Notes under the pieces: model-generated
The model's database searches: none
Seen by the model: the letters and a program-made list of their open reading frames with translations, nothing else
What the model was told of the DNA's origin: nothing
Shown here: positions 46,711 to 60,106 of the stretch, in pieces
Numbering within the stretch: position 1 is the stretch's first letter
How the letters are laid out: every line of letters starts with the position of its first letter
Program-made: the position numbers and the translations under genes
NCBI GenBank assembly: GCA_028023455.1
Contig: JAQFVV010012530.1
Coordinates: 558,001 to 622,000 of the forward strand
DNA length: 64,000 nt
Origin: Epiperipatus broadwayi
Taxonomy: Eukaryota; Onychophora; Udeonychophora; Euonychophora; Peripatidae
Direction of reading: 5' to 3'

Positions 46711-49700
46711 TTTATATAAGATGAAAACTGTTAAAAAGGAATAATGCTTTGAGAATGATCCTTTCCCATCTATATTTCATATTTTGTTCACATAAACTGT
46801 TATTCTGTGCATATTTAAAAATTTCTATTGCTTTTTTTTTTTTAAACTAGTAACCCCCCCCCCCCCAAAAAAAAAAAAAAAAACCCCACCAAAAATTAAT
46901 TGTCTTAGAAGTACTATGACACAATCATTTAAATAGTAAAGTATAATGCTATAGATAGAACAGATATTAACTATGTTCCCAACATTATTCAACAATAGAT
47001 TAACTTTTTAATTAGTAACTTAATGATCCTTACAAATTTCTATTTCCATTAAAAGTTTAGTAAATATTTTTAACTTTTTTTATCCAATAAAAAAAAACCA
47101 AAAACAATTGAAGTAACTTAAAATTTAAGATTTTTTGTTTGTTTGTTTTATAATAATTACTACTAACATTAAAAAATAGTTATAAACTTTGTTTCATCAG
47201 TAACCTTAAACTATTTTAAATTTTCTGCAACATATAAAACTTTTTTTTAAAAATTATTGTAAAGAAAATTTTGATTTGCATTTATAAATTATATACATCA
47301 GGCATAAATCTGAAAAATTGTTTACTGTTTTTGTATTATTCTAATATATAAAATGTAATTCAATAAATATACTTTTTAACTTATGTAATTTGGATTAATG
47401 CTTGGAAGTGCTTTATATCATACAATTTGCCCACACTTTATGGCTGTATTGCTATGATTAAGATATCGTTATATATACACATTAAAAGCATGCTAATATT
47501 AAAAGGATAAGTACTCCATTCTTATTTTTCAAAGAATTCCATTCCAATCTTTTCTTAGTTTGCACTTCCGAGCATTTAATTTTTAATCCGAATTGATAAA
47601 TTTTCTACTTACACAAATTTACAATTATAAAGATGTTTTCATTTTATCAAATTTATTATTGGTATTCATAGTATTGTATATTAATATTCCTTAATTTGTT
47701 TTAAAATTAAACTCAAGTTAATATACTAGATGATAATAGATAGATATGTTATATAAAAAAAAAAAAACAGCAATAATTCTTATACATTATCTTCTCTGTT
47801 TAATATCCATTAACCAAATTTCAAGGCTAAATTATTGATTTAGAAGCTCATTACAAAAAAAAAGAAAAATTCAATCATAATGCTGTCAAAAAGCAGATAA
47901 CAGTAAGAGTTTGAAGAATTTTATTTTATAATAGTAACTATACATAATTCAGAACCAATCTATTTATTGTTTTATAAAATATTTTACAAATTTTAAATTG
48001 TTTTTTCCCCAATAGTTTTTAATACTTAGGATTCCAAAATACCAAATAATTTTAAAGTAAACTTAAGACTTTTTTTTATATATACATTCTTAGTAAAAAT
48101 AAATTTTAAAATAATAATTACTTTTAAAACAAACTATCACATTTACATATAAAGTTGTAGTATTAGAAATTATTAGTTTACATTAAAATATGAAATCAAA
48201 GAATATCTAGTATTTTTTTGTTTACAAATCTTGTTATACTCTTAATAAAATTGCTATACTTGATGGTTTCTTGTTTTCAACTATTATCATCAAAAAACGA
48301 AATAAAATTGTTTCAATTTGTTTTATTTACATACTTCTATTGATTATTAAATCTATATATAAGCCAATTTGAAAAAGTAGATAAACATTTTCATACATAG
48401 TAATAATAAAATCTATCATTGATTATTTTTATAAAAATGTAGACCTTACTTCTTAATAATAAATGTTTTTCAATTCTAACTAATCATAAACTGTGGTATT
48501 TTCAAAGTAATAGTACCCTTTAACCATTTGAAATTAATTATTTTTACGATTCACTTAATGAAAAAATGGGATTTTTAATACATTAAAAAGTGATAAATAA
48601 AATTATAAAAATTTTAATTACTTATTATTAATAACAAATTAAAATATTTAAATGTTAAATTTCCAGAGTAAGCCAAACATTAGGAAAATGTGTGCACGCA
48701 TGCATATGTCAAATATTAATTTTTTAATTAGCATTTATTTGCCCATAAAATGGTAATTAAACTACGAAATTTTTCTAGATTCAAATATGCATAATTTTTT
48801 ATATGGCTGGTCCATAACTGACTCATTTAGACATAAATTGGTTTGTAAAAAGAATATCTTCTTAGAAAATAAAACAATAAAGGAAAACCCTGTCAAAATC
48901 TTGCATTTTTTCTGTATAATATTTCTTTATCTTTTTTTGATTCTGCACAATTATAATTAAGAGAAAAAAAATCAATTTTCTGACATGTAGGTGTTACGAT
49001 TTTTTCTAAAATTTTAAGTATTGTGTTTATTTTTTTGTAAATATTTATATATCTATCTACTAATAATCACAACTCTCTCATTGCTCTCTAATCTTTCTTC
49101 TAAATCCAACAACTTTCTTCTGTTTCTTTCTCTCCACAGAACCTTTGACAAAATATTTGATGAATCCTCTGTTTCTAAGTAATTCCCAATCCAAATGATA
49201 ACTTTGTCAATAAATCATTTCCATTTACTCTTTTGAACACTTTTTAATATTGCAAACTATCCAACTTACCCATTCTTCACATTTTCTTAACCATCTGTTT
49301 GTTTCATATAAAGCAGCATGTACATTTATACTTATTATTTTCTAGTTTTGTCAGTAAGATGTTTTCTTTCCGTGGCTTAGCAACAGCAGAAGAAATTGAG
49401 ATAATTTTATCTCTTTATTTTCATATATATTAGCCATTAGCACTGCAAGTGATATTTTATCTCAAAGTCAGGAATCCCTCTTCAATTTTACAGACTTCAA
49501 TTATAATTGATGAGATTTTAATTCTCAAATAATTAGAGAGCAGCAGCTATTATTAATCCACTAATAAGATAACAATTAACTGCTTCTTTGCAGGAAAAAA
49601 GCACACCTTCAGCACCTATTAGAGTACGTTTTCATATTAAAACAAAAAAAAAGATGATAATTTTCTTGTATTTTTTTTATATAAAATTATTAAATGTTTC

Positions 49701-52700
49701 TACATGTTTATATTTATATTTTATAAATATATTAATTAGACTTTTAGCAGAAATTAGTCAACTGAAAATTGATATCCAATAGTAAACACTCCCAACTATT
49801 TCCCAAATTTTGATGTAATTAAAATTAATATGTCAAATGTTTCAATGTGTGTTTTGATGAAATATGTCTTAAATAGATACGCTATTCAAAGAAATTTTTT
49901 CCCCCATTAAATTTCTTTTTTTTTAGGTTGAAAACAGACTTTTATTCTTTTTTATATAAAAAGATGTTTTATTTTTTAGAATTTTGGGTATAGTTCTATT
50001 GAAATTTATAAAAAATATATAGGTAGCATATTTTTCCTCCCATAATAAAATACAATCAAGAAAAAAACTGGGAAGATTAAGATAGGGGTGTGCTATTAAT
50101 AATTGTGATGAGTTGAATTTTAAAATGGCAAGAATAAAATAAATATACATTACTCGCTGAGTATGCAGTAATATTGTGCGATTGGAATTGCTGTTATTTT
50201 GATATGTCTTTTTTTAAACTTGAGCCATTAATTTAACACCAACAGAGTTGATGCTTGAGCTTAAAAGATTAGTATTTTAATCATCATATTATTAATTTGA
50301 TTATAAAAAACCCACAGAAGTATAGCAGTCTGCAAACATTACCCTCAGACTTTCTATTGACAAATGCAAATATTGAGTCTTCCCATTCCATATCTGAGTA
50401 TTTATTTAATCTCAAGAAATAAACTGTGTATGTATATAATTGCCATTAAATATTGACAAATGAAATAATTATGAACTGTTTTTCTTTTGAATAATCAAAG
50501 GTACAAAATTAATTTCTCAACTGTAAATTAAAAATTACTGTGCCAACTTTGTTAGATACTTGGATGTATAGTAGTATTAATAAAAAAAAAAACCACAGCA
50601 CCTTAAATTCTTTATTATTTGAAATGCTTTAGTGTATTCAGCATGTATATTTTTAATAACAGTTGCAGAGAATATTAAATTTAAAAAGTCTTTAGATCAG
50701 TATTATAATAATGAAGAGCTTGATTAATTCCATAACAGCAAGTTGGCTAACTTCTGTAGTAAAAATAAACGAAAGACCATATAATGGGGAGAAAAACTCA
50801 TTTTTAATGCTAGATTGGAATCTCACAAATTTGTGAGAAATGTTAAAAAAATAATTTCAACAGTATAATAAACACCATAAAAATTATTCCAGTTCTTCCA
50901 AAAAGTAAAAATGTTCCTGTATTTTTTATCATATTTCTTAGTCTTCAATAAAAAAGATCTGTAACAGAAACTAATTAATATAACAAATAAAATGCATAAC
51001 CAATTGCTATGAATGCTGTATACATATCTAAATTAATTAAAAATGAATGATGGAAAATGATATTTTATAAGATTAGAAACTTCTTTTGAAAGATATAGAA
51101 TTTTTTCCAATAACAGTTATGTGATAATATCCATTCACATAGTTTATAATATAAAACTGAATTTTAATACCTATATAATTTCCTCTTTATTACAACTTCC
51201 AACCATTTAGGTTTGGCTTTGTAAAAAAAATTATTTTATTTTCTATTCTACAAGAATAAAAAAAACCCTGACATAAAATAATTCATTTCATATTAACAAT
51301 CAGCCATTCCACTAACTCTTAAAAAAAAAACAATCAATGCTCAAAAATAGCTGTTTCTACTAAACTAAATCACATGCTTCCTTCCGACTCTCTCTTATTT
51401 AATGTAAAGAAAACTTGAATCAATTATTCACTTAAGACTTACAATAATTTAACTTAAGCATAAGAAGTGATATGTTTATAATAACATTTTTGTTTTTAAA
51501 CAATAAATGATTACTAATTGACTTTTTCCTATGTACCAGTAAAAAAAATCACTTTTCTAAATAATATCAAATTCCAAAAAAATTCTAAAAATGTGATGGT
51601 AAGAAGTCCAACAGTGTATTCTTTAGCCTATTATTGTAAGAGCACATCTTTGTTGGATTAGGAATGTAAAGCAACTAAGTTTTTCTAAAGATACATTATG
51701 ATGAACACAAACATGGTTTTGATGAAAAAGTAGACATATCTTCTGTCACAAAGATTATTTCAAGACTCTATTAAGATTTACAACATTGAATGTTTTTTTT
51801 TGAAAGAATATGGCAGATAACAGAATAGAATGGAGAGCTATAATTAAGCAAGGTGGTGAAGTTTTGCAAAGAAAATGCTTCCTGCAAAACTTAAGGTAGT
51901 CACAACAATATATTATACACAGTAAGATTAGCATAACATGTCCTATTATAGTTTACAAATTACTTTGTAAAATGATCACAAAACTCAACTTTTTATTGTC
52001 TCGCTTTAAACCTGTTGTTAAAATTTAGATTGATTTCTTAAAACAAGTTAATATGGGGAAATGCATCTTTATATAAACCTATCTACAGCACAACAAATAT
52101 TTATCTTGTAAAATATGCAAATCAGGTTAAATTTTTGCAAGTATGCCTAAAATAGATTTTACATCTTAGTAATGGTGGCATTTTATTCTTTTTTAACTTT
52201 AACTCACTGCCATATTTTACCTTTTTTACAAATATATATATATGACTTGCATTAAAAATAATCTAATTAATTTATATAAATTATTCACAAAGAAATGTGA
52301 AACTTGCATCGTTTTTCAACTACTATTCTTACATTTAACAATATATATTATTAAAGATCTCTATTAAATCTTCTTTTGTGATGGAATAGAAGTTTTTAAT
52401 TTTTATTAAACACATAACATCACAATAGTTTTCTTCCAGCATTCGCTACTTTACACACAAACACACTCACAAACAAAATTTAAAACAGCAAAGTGAACTT
52501 TATTTGTCATGATATACACACGAGCGTTATTAATAAAACACACACAGAGGTGCAAATGTACTTTGTGTGTGTATGTATCTAATCACAGATAATAATGTAA
52601 GAAATATTCTTTTAAAAAAAAAAATTAAAATTCAGATATATAAAGTTAATTCTTTGTTTTTTCCATATATTATTAATACATTACAAAATATATATTTTTA

Positions 52701-53130
52701 TAAATAGTAATACATAATGTATAAAAAAATGATTAAAATTCTATGACAGTCTTTTAAGACAACAAATTTCAATATATTTTCATGATTATTTAAACAGTTT
52801 AAATTTTCTCTAAGTTTGTAAATAAGAAGCTATAACCAGTCAAGATTAAAAACAATTTTATATTTGACAAAAAAAAAGAAGAAGCTATAGTTAATTTGCT
52901 TGCAGTTTTATAAAAAATCAGATAGATTTACACATGATTATTTTTTTCATTTCTAAAAAATAAAAAAAATTCTCAAACACTTTCATATAATTTTTAAATA
53001 ATGTAAATCACCTTTTAAAAAAACAAAACAAAAAAACATATCTAACATATGCATTCAAGTATATTGCATGCTTTTTGGATTATACATGGTTCCTTGTTCT
53101 TATAAAACAAATTAATTTAAAAGAAATGAA
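46711..53130. other. AT-rich DNA, no convincing gene
   Basis: It contains a run of 13 C followed by 17 A at 46854-46883. A minus-strand stretch at about 49218-49355 reads partly protein-like (VHAALYETNRWLRKCEEW, then VSWIVCNIKKCSKE) and crosses a good donor GTAAGT; with the less AT-rich 49060-49215 it may be a decayed transposon or exon, unresolved. ORFs at 47-52 kb (49588-49782, 49923-50150) have no domain. Confidence 0.4.
46854..46883. repeat. Homopolymer junction: 13 C then 17 A
   Basis: An uninterrupted C-run abuts an A-run. It is likely length-unstable and prone to sequencing error. Confidence 0.9.
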
Positions 53131-53139
53131 AATACATAC

Positions 53140-53176
53140 CTGAATGCATAAAACTGTTAGACAATCATCATTGCAG
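53140..53176 (-). CDS. Candidate exon (37 nt), unidentified
   Basis: On the minus strand ACATTTTTTAG is followed by one base and 12 open codons, CNDDCLTVLCIQ, ending CAG before GTATGT; both splice sites match consensus well. The wording resembles a WD-repeat blade, but 12 residues cannot prove it. A separate open frame on the same strand runs across it from about 53340 (YVGFNIILRFKHSHEDLEPN...) and stops inside, so one of the two readings is accidental. Confidence 0.27.
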
Positions 53177-54769
53177 CTAAAAAATGTCTAAATGATATAG
53201 TTATTTTTAAACATATTATCCGCATACAAAATCTGCCAACAATTAAAACCAAAAAAATAGTCTTATGATATTTGAAATAATTTGGTTCCAAATCTTCATG
53301 AGAATGCTTGAAACGAAGGATAATATTGAATCCTACATACTAAAGTTTTTAATGCCTAATTTAAAATAATTTAAAAATTAGACACATTAAAAAAACATTT
53401 AAACAAAAATAATACAAAAATAATGAAATTATTAGTTCAGCAATAAAACTGAGAAAATACACATTCCCATATATATTCTAGTCTAAGTAAAAAGTATATG
53501 ATGTGTTTCGGATAAAACTTTTGTTTCACTACTAAATAAATTATTTTAATTTTATCAGATAGAATTTTCATTAACTTCACATTTTATAATTATTTTAACA
53601 AAAATTTTATTTACTAATTTACAGCAATAATATTGAAAATATAAAATGTTTTCACTGCAGTAGCAAACTATATCACTGAATGTGCAAGAAAATGATTAGT
53701 ATCAGATGATTTATGATTCAGCTCATGTAGGTAAGGATACAAGATTTAGGAATATGAAGACTACTGAATATACATAGATACATGAATATACTTATATATT
53801 TATCTACTACATTATAAACATGTATAATGAGAGCACTAAATTAATAAACATGATAAGTAGTTGCTTTTTCTCATAAAATAATGTACTTGACACAAAGCAC
53901 AACTTACAGATTTTCTTACAAAATGGATTGGGGGTAGTGGTGGTGATAATAAACTATAAAACTGTGCAACATATACTTCATGTTGTAAATTGTATCTTCC
54001 TTCGAAGACTAGGAACTTTTTTTTTAATGGGGAGAAAAAAATTTTTAATAAATAAAAAAAAATTAAGGGACATTGATAATATTATAGGCTAATGATGGAC
54101 CTAGGTTCTGAAAAAAACAAGCATAATAAATCACCAATTTAGGAAAAAAAAAAAGCAATACAATTAAAAGGATGGAAATTGAATGCACATTCTAAAAGTG
54201 AATGCCTGCAAATTTTAGACTTTAAATTATTTTCAGTTTCACACTACAATCCTATAGTTGTTGATTCTGGGAAAACGTTTTATAACTTCTAAAATGATGC
54301 ATTTTCAACAATCAGGTTTCTTCAATAAGGCTATAACTCTACATAGTTCTCCGATTGTATAACTCCAATTTTATATTTATTGGTGGATGTATTATTCAAA
54401 TTTATTTTAAATGTATATTTTTTAAGCATGCACTCATTCATGCAATCACTTCTCAGTAAACACACGAAATCATTAATCAGTATAACAAAAAATGATTTAA
54501 ATAAATAGTTATTGTTTAGTATGCAAATTTCTATAAATTCTAGTCCCTATTACTTTATCACTTTTGGTTTTGGTCTCAGGATAATAATTTCATAACTATT
54601 TTATCTCATTTGTCACAGATCTATCAATTCTATTACAATATTTACTTTAGTCATTATCTTACTTCAGTTTATTAATCATCCTAATTATTTTCACCAACAA
54701 AAAGTATCATAGGACCATCTCATATATTTACTCATATACGATTCCAAGTGCAGTTATCATCACTTTCCA

Positions 54770-55040
54770 TCTGTAAAAACTTGAGTAATCAATGGATACT
54801 AGATGGTATAGCATTATAGAATTCCTATCTCCATTTCTGGCTTTTGTCTTTATCAGTAAAAACTAGTATTCAAAGCAGGAATTAATCTATTTGTGGTTGC
54901 TAGAAACATTAAGTGCATTAAATCCAGCTTTGCATCTTAGTTCTCACCGAAAAAGGTAAAAGTCAGAAACCAGTCTGGAGATGAGAATTCTATAGGACTA
55001 TACCACTTAGTAGTATCCATTGATTACTGAAGCTTACAGT
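54770..55040. mobile_element. Foldback / MITE-like inverted repeat
   Basis: The left arm (about 54770-54880) contains AGTAATCAATGGATACTA, GGTATAGCATTATAGAATTC and TCTCCATTTCTGGCTTTTG. The reverse complement of the right arm (about 54923-55040) contains AGTAATCAATGGATACTA, GGTATAGTCCTATAGAATTC and TCTCCAGACTGGTTTCTGAC. The arms are about three quarters identical over 100 bases around a 40-base loop. No coding sequence and no clear target duplication were found, so superfamily assignment is open. Confidence 0.7.
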
Positions 55041-55395
55041 GGATGATTCTAATTAATCTTACAATACTTTTTAATATCCAATGTTTCATTAAAGATAATG
55101 ATTTAAAATTTCCTTTCTCAGAAATTCCAAAATCACAAAGTAATTTTTAATTTTCGCTCTGACCACTAACAAAAGAATTTCACACAAATTTTACAATAGC
55201 TAAAAAAAAAAAAACATTTTAAACTATTTAAAGGGAGTATTACAACAATAATTTAAATTTTAAAAAAGTCACTTCTAAAAAAATAATTGATCCATAAAAA
55301 ATATTCAAAGAAAATCTAATATTATATATATATCTAATAGTTAATGTAAAAAATAATATAAGCAAACCACACACACACACAAAATTAATTAAAAA

Positions 55396-55521
55396 TTACG
55401 CAAATAGAAGAAAATAACTTTTCAATTTAACTCTCTTTGTTGAAATAATATGTAATTTATATGATTTACGTTCTGGAGATCTTGTAACATTTGAGTAGAC
55501 TAAGTATTGAACAGGTCCCAT
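55396..55521 (-). CDS. Candidate first exon or short coding fragment, unidentified
   Basis: On the minus strand ATG GGA CCT opens a 41-codon frame reading MGPVQYLVYSNVTRSPERKS and onwards to TAA at 55396-55398. A splice-donor-like GAAC/GTAAATC lies after residue 17 (at 55469/55470), so the first 52 bases could be a 5' coding exon. The N-terminal half is clearly less AT-rich than its surroundings and protein-like. There is no domain, no confirmed downstream exon and no visible promoter, so it may be chance. Confidence 0.25.
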   Translation of the reverse strand: MGPVQYLVYSNVTRSPERKSYKLHIISTKRVKLKSYFLLFA

Positions 55522-55529
55522 CAGTGTGG

Positions 55530-58500
55530 CATATTTTTTATTTTATTTACGTTGTTTAACAGAGAATCAATCCTAGAACTCATTGTTTAGAATTCTCCAC
55601 ATTATCATTGCGCTAAATTGTGTAGGATAATATATACTACCAACAACAAATCATACAAAAACATTAAGTTATACTATTACAAGATTATTATTGCAATACA
55701 ATGTATTTCGTAAATGTTCAAACTCAACCACTAAAGATGTTATAATATTGCAAACTCCTAATGCTACTGACCAAAAATAAAGAGGATTCTAAATATGATC
55801 CTGAAAATTAATGTGTGTATAATATAAATTCTAAGCATTTTTTTTTACATTACCAAAAATATAGCTTTGCATACATTAGTTGATTGTTCAAAAATGAGAA
55901 CTCTTAAACCAGCTCAATAATTTTTATTATTTTTTCCTAAATTGCAATTTACAAGTAAATGTTTTTAATAGTTAAAAATTTTTTTTTATTTTTTAAAATA
56001 CACTATTTATTTGTAAAGAATATAAATATTATGATTTCAATTCATTTACCGTTAATTGTTGTTAGCACTACTGTATTATTATTGGAGTTATTATTCTCAT
56101 CTCAATTATAAAATAAATACCTTTACCCAAACAAAAATTTCACAAGCAGAAATTAAAATTCTCTGTATAACAAACACTGAACTATTCAATGATATTTTAA
56201 TAACATGAAATGTTATAATAACAATTTATTAATAAAAATGATAATTGTATTTCAGAAACATGGCTGTTAAGTTATATTAATAAAAAGCAACTAGAAACAA
56301 TTAATATGATTTATATATAAACTAATTAATTATAAATAATTTATTTATTCAAAACATGCACAGTTTAGCTTCAAAAATGAATAAATATTTATAATTAAGC
56401 TTTCTACTAGAAAATTTGTTGTATGAAAACTGTGTATAAAGACAGTTCAAAACATCTTATGGGACAAAATTTGCAAACCATACACCTAACATGTAACACA
56501 AGGCATCATGAGTTTACCAGTTCACACTTAGCAACTGAATTAAGCACGAGTAATCAATAATTATCAATTTCTAAATAGCACTACTACAGTCTATTGAATA
56601 CTAGAGTATAATAATATAGAGATTAGTGTTATTAAGTTCAATCTCAAAATGCTTAGAGCAAATAAAAGATATTGATACAAATACAATAACATCAAACATA
56701 AGATTGTAGCAACATTTAGAAAAAGTTTTAAGATCCTCTTTGAAGCTCCTATTACATAGTATTAAGAAAAACTAACAAATGGTTAAAACGCAGAAATATT
56801 CCACTATTACGGAAATAATAACCATCTAACCACAGAATGCCTGAATTTCAGATTGTTAAAACTTTGATCACAAAAGGGCAATGGTTCAAAAAAGAAACCA
56901 AAATCTAAAGATGCCCTTAATCATTAGAATTTATACTTGAAACAGAACAAAAAAAATAGAGGGGTATGCTTAACTAAGATTTGCAGAGTGTATTAAAAAT
57001 ATAAACTCTGTCAAAACATGTTCTATGGTTTGAAGAGAACCAAAGATAAAATATCTTAACCTGCCACACTTATTGAAAAACTATCCAGTTTTTTATTTCA
57101 AATGTGGATTTCACCGAATATGACCAAAACTACTCAGTTAAAAGTATTTGAATGTGGCAGCTTTATATAATGTACTTGTATAAATGTATTAAATAATAAA
57201 ATACATCCCAGATGATTGGTTTGAATCCATTACCATTTTATAAAATGATAATAACATTTCCAAATAGTATATTTCAATTATATTGAAATTAGTGATGGAT
57301 TAAGTTGTCAAGACAAATATCAGGGATGTGATTAAACTATAGAATTGCCTTTGTGCATTACACTAGTACAAAATATATTTATCTCCCCATTCGCTTTTGA
57401 AAGAATGCTATTCTGAACAATGTACGTTGTGCCATTAAAGTTAAAATACCTCATAGTATGAGTTACTCAATTTACTTTGTCTATCCTCAATAGGTCTAAA
57501 TATAAAATTTAATATTCTTAACACTATTAGAAAATATAAGCTGATAGCAAAAACAAAATTCAAATATCAAGCCTTTTATTAATGATTTTCTGGTCCCTCA
57601 ATGTTTACTTGCATTCTAGTAACATAGGAGTTACGTGTGTCTTAAAATGATAGAAATGAGCATTACTTGACAAACAGAATATAAGAATTACTATTATACC
57701 AACCATATGTTTGCCATTAGATGAAGCACTAGACATCAATATCAAATTTATTACTAGTATTAGCCAGATTGTGAGACATCAGTTCCATCACAAATTCTTA
57801 TATATCAGATGCATTATATAAAAATGTCTTGAAGTCAAACTTCTCTCACACACACCCAAAGACTAAACAGGACGATGTTTCTAACTTCCACTATTTACTT
57901 AAGAATATTAAATGCCAAATCAATCCAAATGTTAACAAAAATGTATAAATTATTACTTCAGTTAAAAAAAAGAAAAAAGAGATAACTGATAAACAAATCA
58001 TAATAATTACTTTCATCCTTTATAAAAATATAATAGAAGTTACAATCAGTTTCTTAATACAATAAATCTCAATATTACAGAAAATATTTTTTCATTAAAT
58101 AATTTTCTTTAGTCTGTTTCTTTTTTTGATAGTAATACTGCATTGCATATATTCATCCAAATTTAAAAAAAAAAGATTACTTAATTTTTTTTTTAATTAC
58201 AATTATTAAAATAATGAAATTAAAATTACTATTTTTAGTAATTAAACGTGAAGATTTTTATTAAAAAAAAGATATTTGATCATTTATTTTTTCAATTCAC
58301 TAGTCAGCATTTTTCTATTAGTAATTAAACATGAAGATTTTTATTAAAAAAAAGATAGTTGATAATTTATTTTTTGAATTCACTAGTCAAAAAAATTAAC
58401 TCATATACATTATTAAAAAAAAAAAGAGCTTTCATACTCCACCTGCACAAATTTTTAAATTTAAAATTAATTTAAATTTTTTTCTTATTAATATTTCAAT

Positions 58501-58690
58501 GACAAATAACATAAATTATTTAAATGTAACCTTTTAAATTTGCAAGAATATATATTTTTTAAAAATCAAAATTAATGCATTTTATTACATATACTCAATA
58601 TTTATCTGGGCTCATTCATGAGTAATTTATTATAAGACATTTCAGCTGAAAACATTATTATACTAGTACTGATATATGTACATAAATCCA
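55530..58690. other. AT-rich DNA without supported gene
   Basis: There is no ORF of note and no repeat structure beyond the duplication at 58236-58388. Slightly less AT-rich sequence around 56440-57240 shows no motif I recognise. Confidence 0.5.
58236..58388. repeat. Direct duplication, unit about 71 bases, spacing 82
   Basis: GTAATTAAACGTGAAGATTT, then TTATTAAAAAAAAGATA, then TTCACTAGTCA at 58236-58306 recurs at 58318-58388 with few differences. Confidence 0.88.
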
Positions 58691-58701
58691 AATATATTTA
58701 T

Positions 58702-59180
58702 ATAATAATAATCAGAAAATAATAAATTTTTTACATCAGCTATATAAATATCAAATTTTTTTAATATACATAAAAAGCTTTTTTCAGCACCTGATTTGAT
58801 GCCCTTTTCAAATGTTAATAATCTATTAGGTTAACAAATTATTTCAGACATAAAACCATCTAATGTTCAATAATGAAATTAAAACAAAGAATAACAATAT
58901 AAATCATTAAAAAAAAAATCAAAACGTGCATATATAAATCCAGTAATTACAAAATAATTGACTACATCATAACAATACAATAAATAAAATAAATTACATG
59001 CAATTTTTACAATTATATATATATGTCAATGTCCAATCATTTTTAATTAACCAAATTTATAGAAGTCTTGTAAATAATCATACAATTATTTAAATTATTT
59101 TTAATATAGTATATTTCATATATTTGTCTTCTTTTTGGATCTCTGATGTAATTTAAACATTTAATAGTTTTTGTGGCATC
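58702..59180 (-). repeat. Inverted 3'-end arm of PLE lineage B copy 2
   Basis: The minus strand reads DPKRRQIYEIYYIKNN and then the 3' UTR with the GGTTTTATGTCTGAAATA and GGGCATCAAATCAGGTGC blocks found in plus orientation at 59640-60050 and at 4170-4665. Pairing with the direct arm covers about 450 bases. Confidence 0.85.
58770..58818 (-). other. Hammerhead-like hairpin in PLE lineage B 3' UTR (inverted arm)
   Basis: Minus strand: TTTGAAAAGG, a 5-bp hairpin GCATC-AAATCA-GGTGC, then TGAAAAAAGC. The order matches the lineage C hairpin (TTGAAAA, stem, GAAA) and a hammerhead core with U3-A8 in place of C3-G8. The copy at 4531-4580 has a weakened stem; the direct arm at about 59965-59985 has lost it. 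Confidence 0.3.
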
Positions 59181-59475
59181 TAAAAATATATTTTTTAATT
59201 CTAAAACATCTGTAGTAGGTAATAAAATTTCTGAGGTAAATAATAGTATTGATAATGGTAATAATGAATCAAATAATAAATGGATTAGACTTTCATATTA
59301 TCCTAAGATATATAATACATTAAGATTTAACAAAAATTATATTGAGAAGAATATAAATATTGGCTGGTTAAGTAGTAAAAATCTCAATTTATTAATAGGT
59401 AATTATAGACTGAGAGATGATATACAATACAAAAAAGGAATTGTATATAAAATTAATGTGAAATTTGTAAAATGA
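59181..59475 (+). pseudogene. PLE lineage B copy 2: linker and start of GIY-YIG domain
   Basis: From the inversion point the frame reads KISEVNNSIDNGNNESNNKW, then INIGWLSSKNLNLLIGNYRL, then RDDIQYKKGIVYKIN and stops at 59475. The GIVY start of the nuclease is present. The expected TCEIC follows in another frame because of a small deletion near 59453. The first three codons of this open frame (GTG GCA TCT) belong to the inverted arm, so the apparent N-terminus is an artefact of the junction. Confidence 0.8.
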
Positions 59476-59740
59476 TTTACTTTGGTCATACTGGCAAACA
59501 ATTAGAGGTAAGAGCCAAAGAACATAATAATGCAATTAATAGAAGAGATGATAAAACTGCATTATACATTCATTACTTGAAATATGGGCATAGAATAGAT
59601 GCTACAAAAGGATTAAATGTTTAAATTACATCAAAGATCCAAAAAGAAGACAAATATATGAAACATACTATATTAAAAATAATTTAAATAATTGTATGAA
59701 TATTTACAAGAAATTGGTTAATTAAAAATGAATGGAAAAT
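59455..59740 (+). pseudogene. PLE lineage B copy 2: GIY-YIG remainder and C-terminus (frameshifted)
   Basis: After a frame change the sequence reads CEICKMIYFGHTGKQLEVRA, then KEHNNAINRRDDKTALYIHY, then LKYGHRIDATKGLNV. Unlike copy 1 it has no extra segment after LEVR, so it shows the family's native layout: YFG, Arg-rich helix, KEH, then the LYIHYLKYGH step. Another frameshift follows, with DPKRRQIYETYYIKNN recognisable near 59637-59690. It is non-functional. Confidence 0.75.
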
Positions 59741-60106
59741 TATATAAATTGACATATATATATATATAATTGTAAAAAATGCATGTAATTTATTTTATTT
59801 ATTGTATTGTTATGATATAGTCAATAATTTTGCAATTACTGGATTTATATATGCACATTTTGATTTTTTAAAATGATTTATATTGTTATTCTTTGTTTTA
59901 ATATCACCACTGAACACTAGATGGTTTTATGTCTGAAATAGTTCACTAATGAAATAGATTATTAATATTTGAAAAAGGCTTTTTATGTATATTAAAAAAA
60001 TTTGATATTTATATAGTTGTTGTAAAAAAATTATTTTCTGATTATTATTTTATGGAAGAACAGCATAAAGATATTTATTCTTTTCCAATTTTGATTTATA
60101 TATATA

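Larger units (their letters stand above)
58702..60050 (+). mobile_element. Penelope-like element, lineage B, copy 2, with inverted 3'-end arm
   Basis: The plus-strand part (59181-60050) holds linker, GIY-YIG domain, C-terminus and 3' UTR of the same lineage as 3150-4665. In front of it, 58702-59180 is the reverse complement of the element's own C-terminus and 3' UTR (it pairs with about 59598-60050). The switch point is at 59180/59181. Thus the RT is missing and the element is an inverted-arm PLE, the same design as lineage C at 8445-11330. Arms are close in sequence, so the inversion arose on insertion or soon before. A clear target duplication was not found. Confidence 0.87.
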
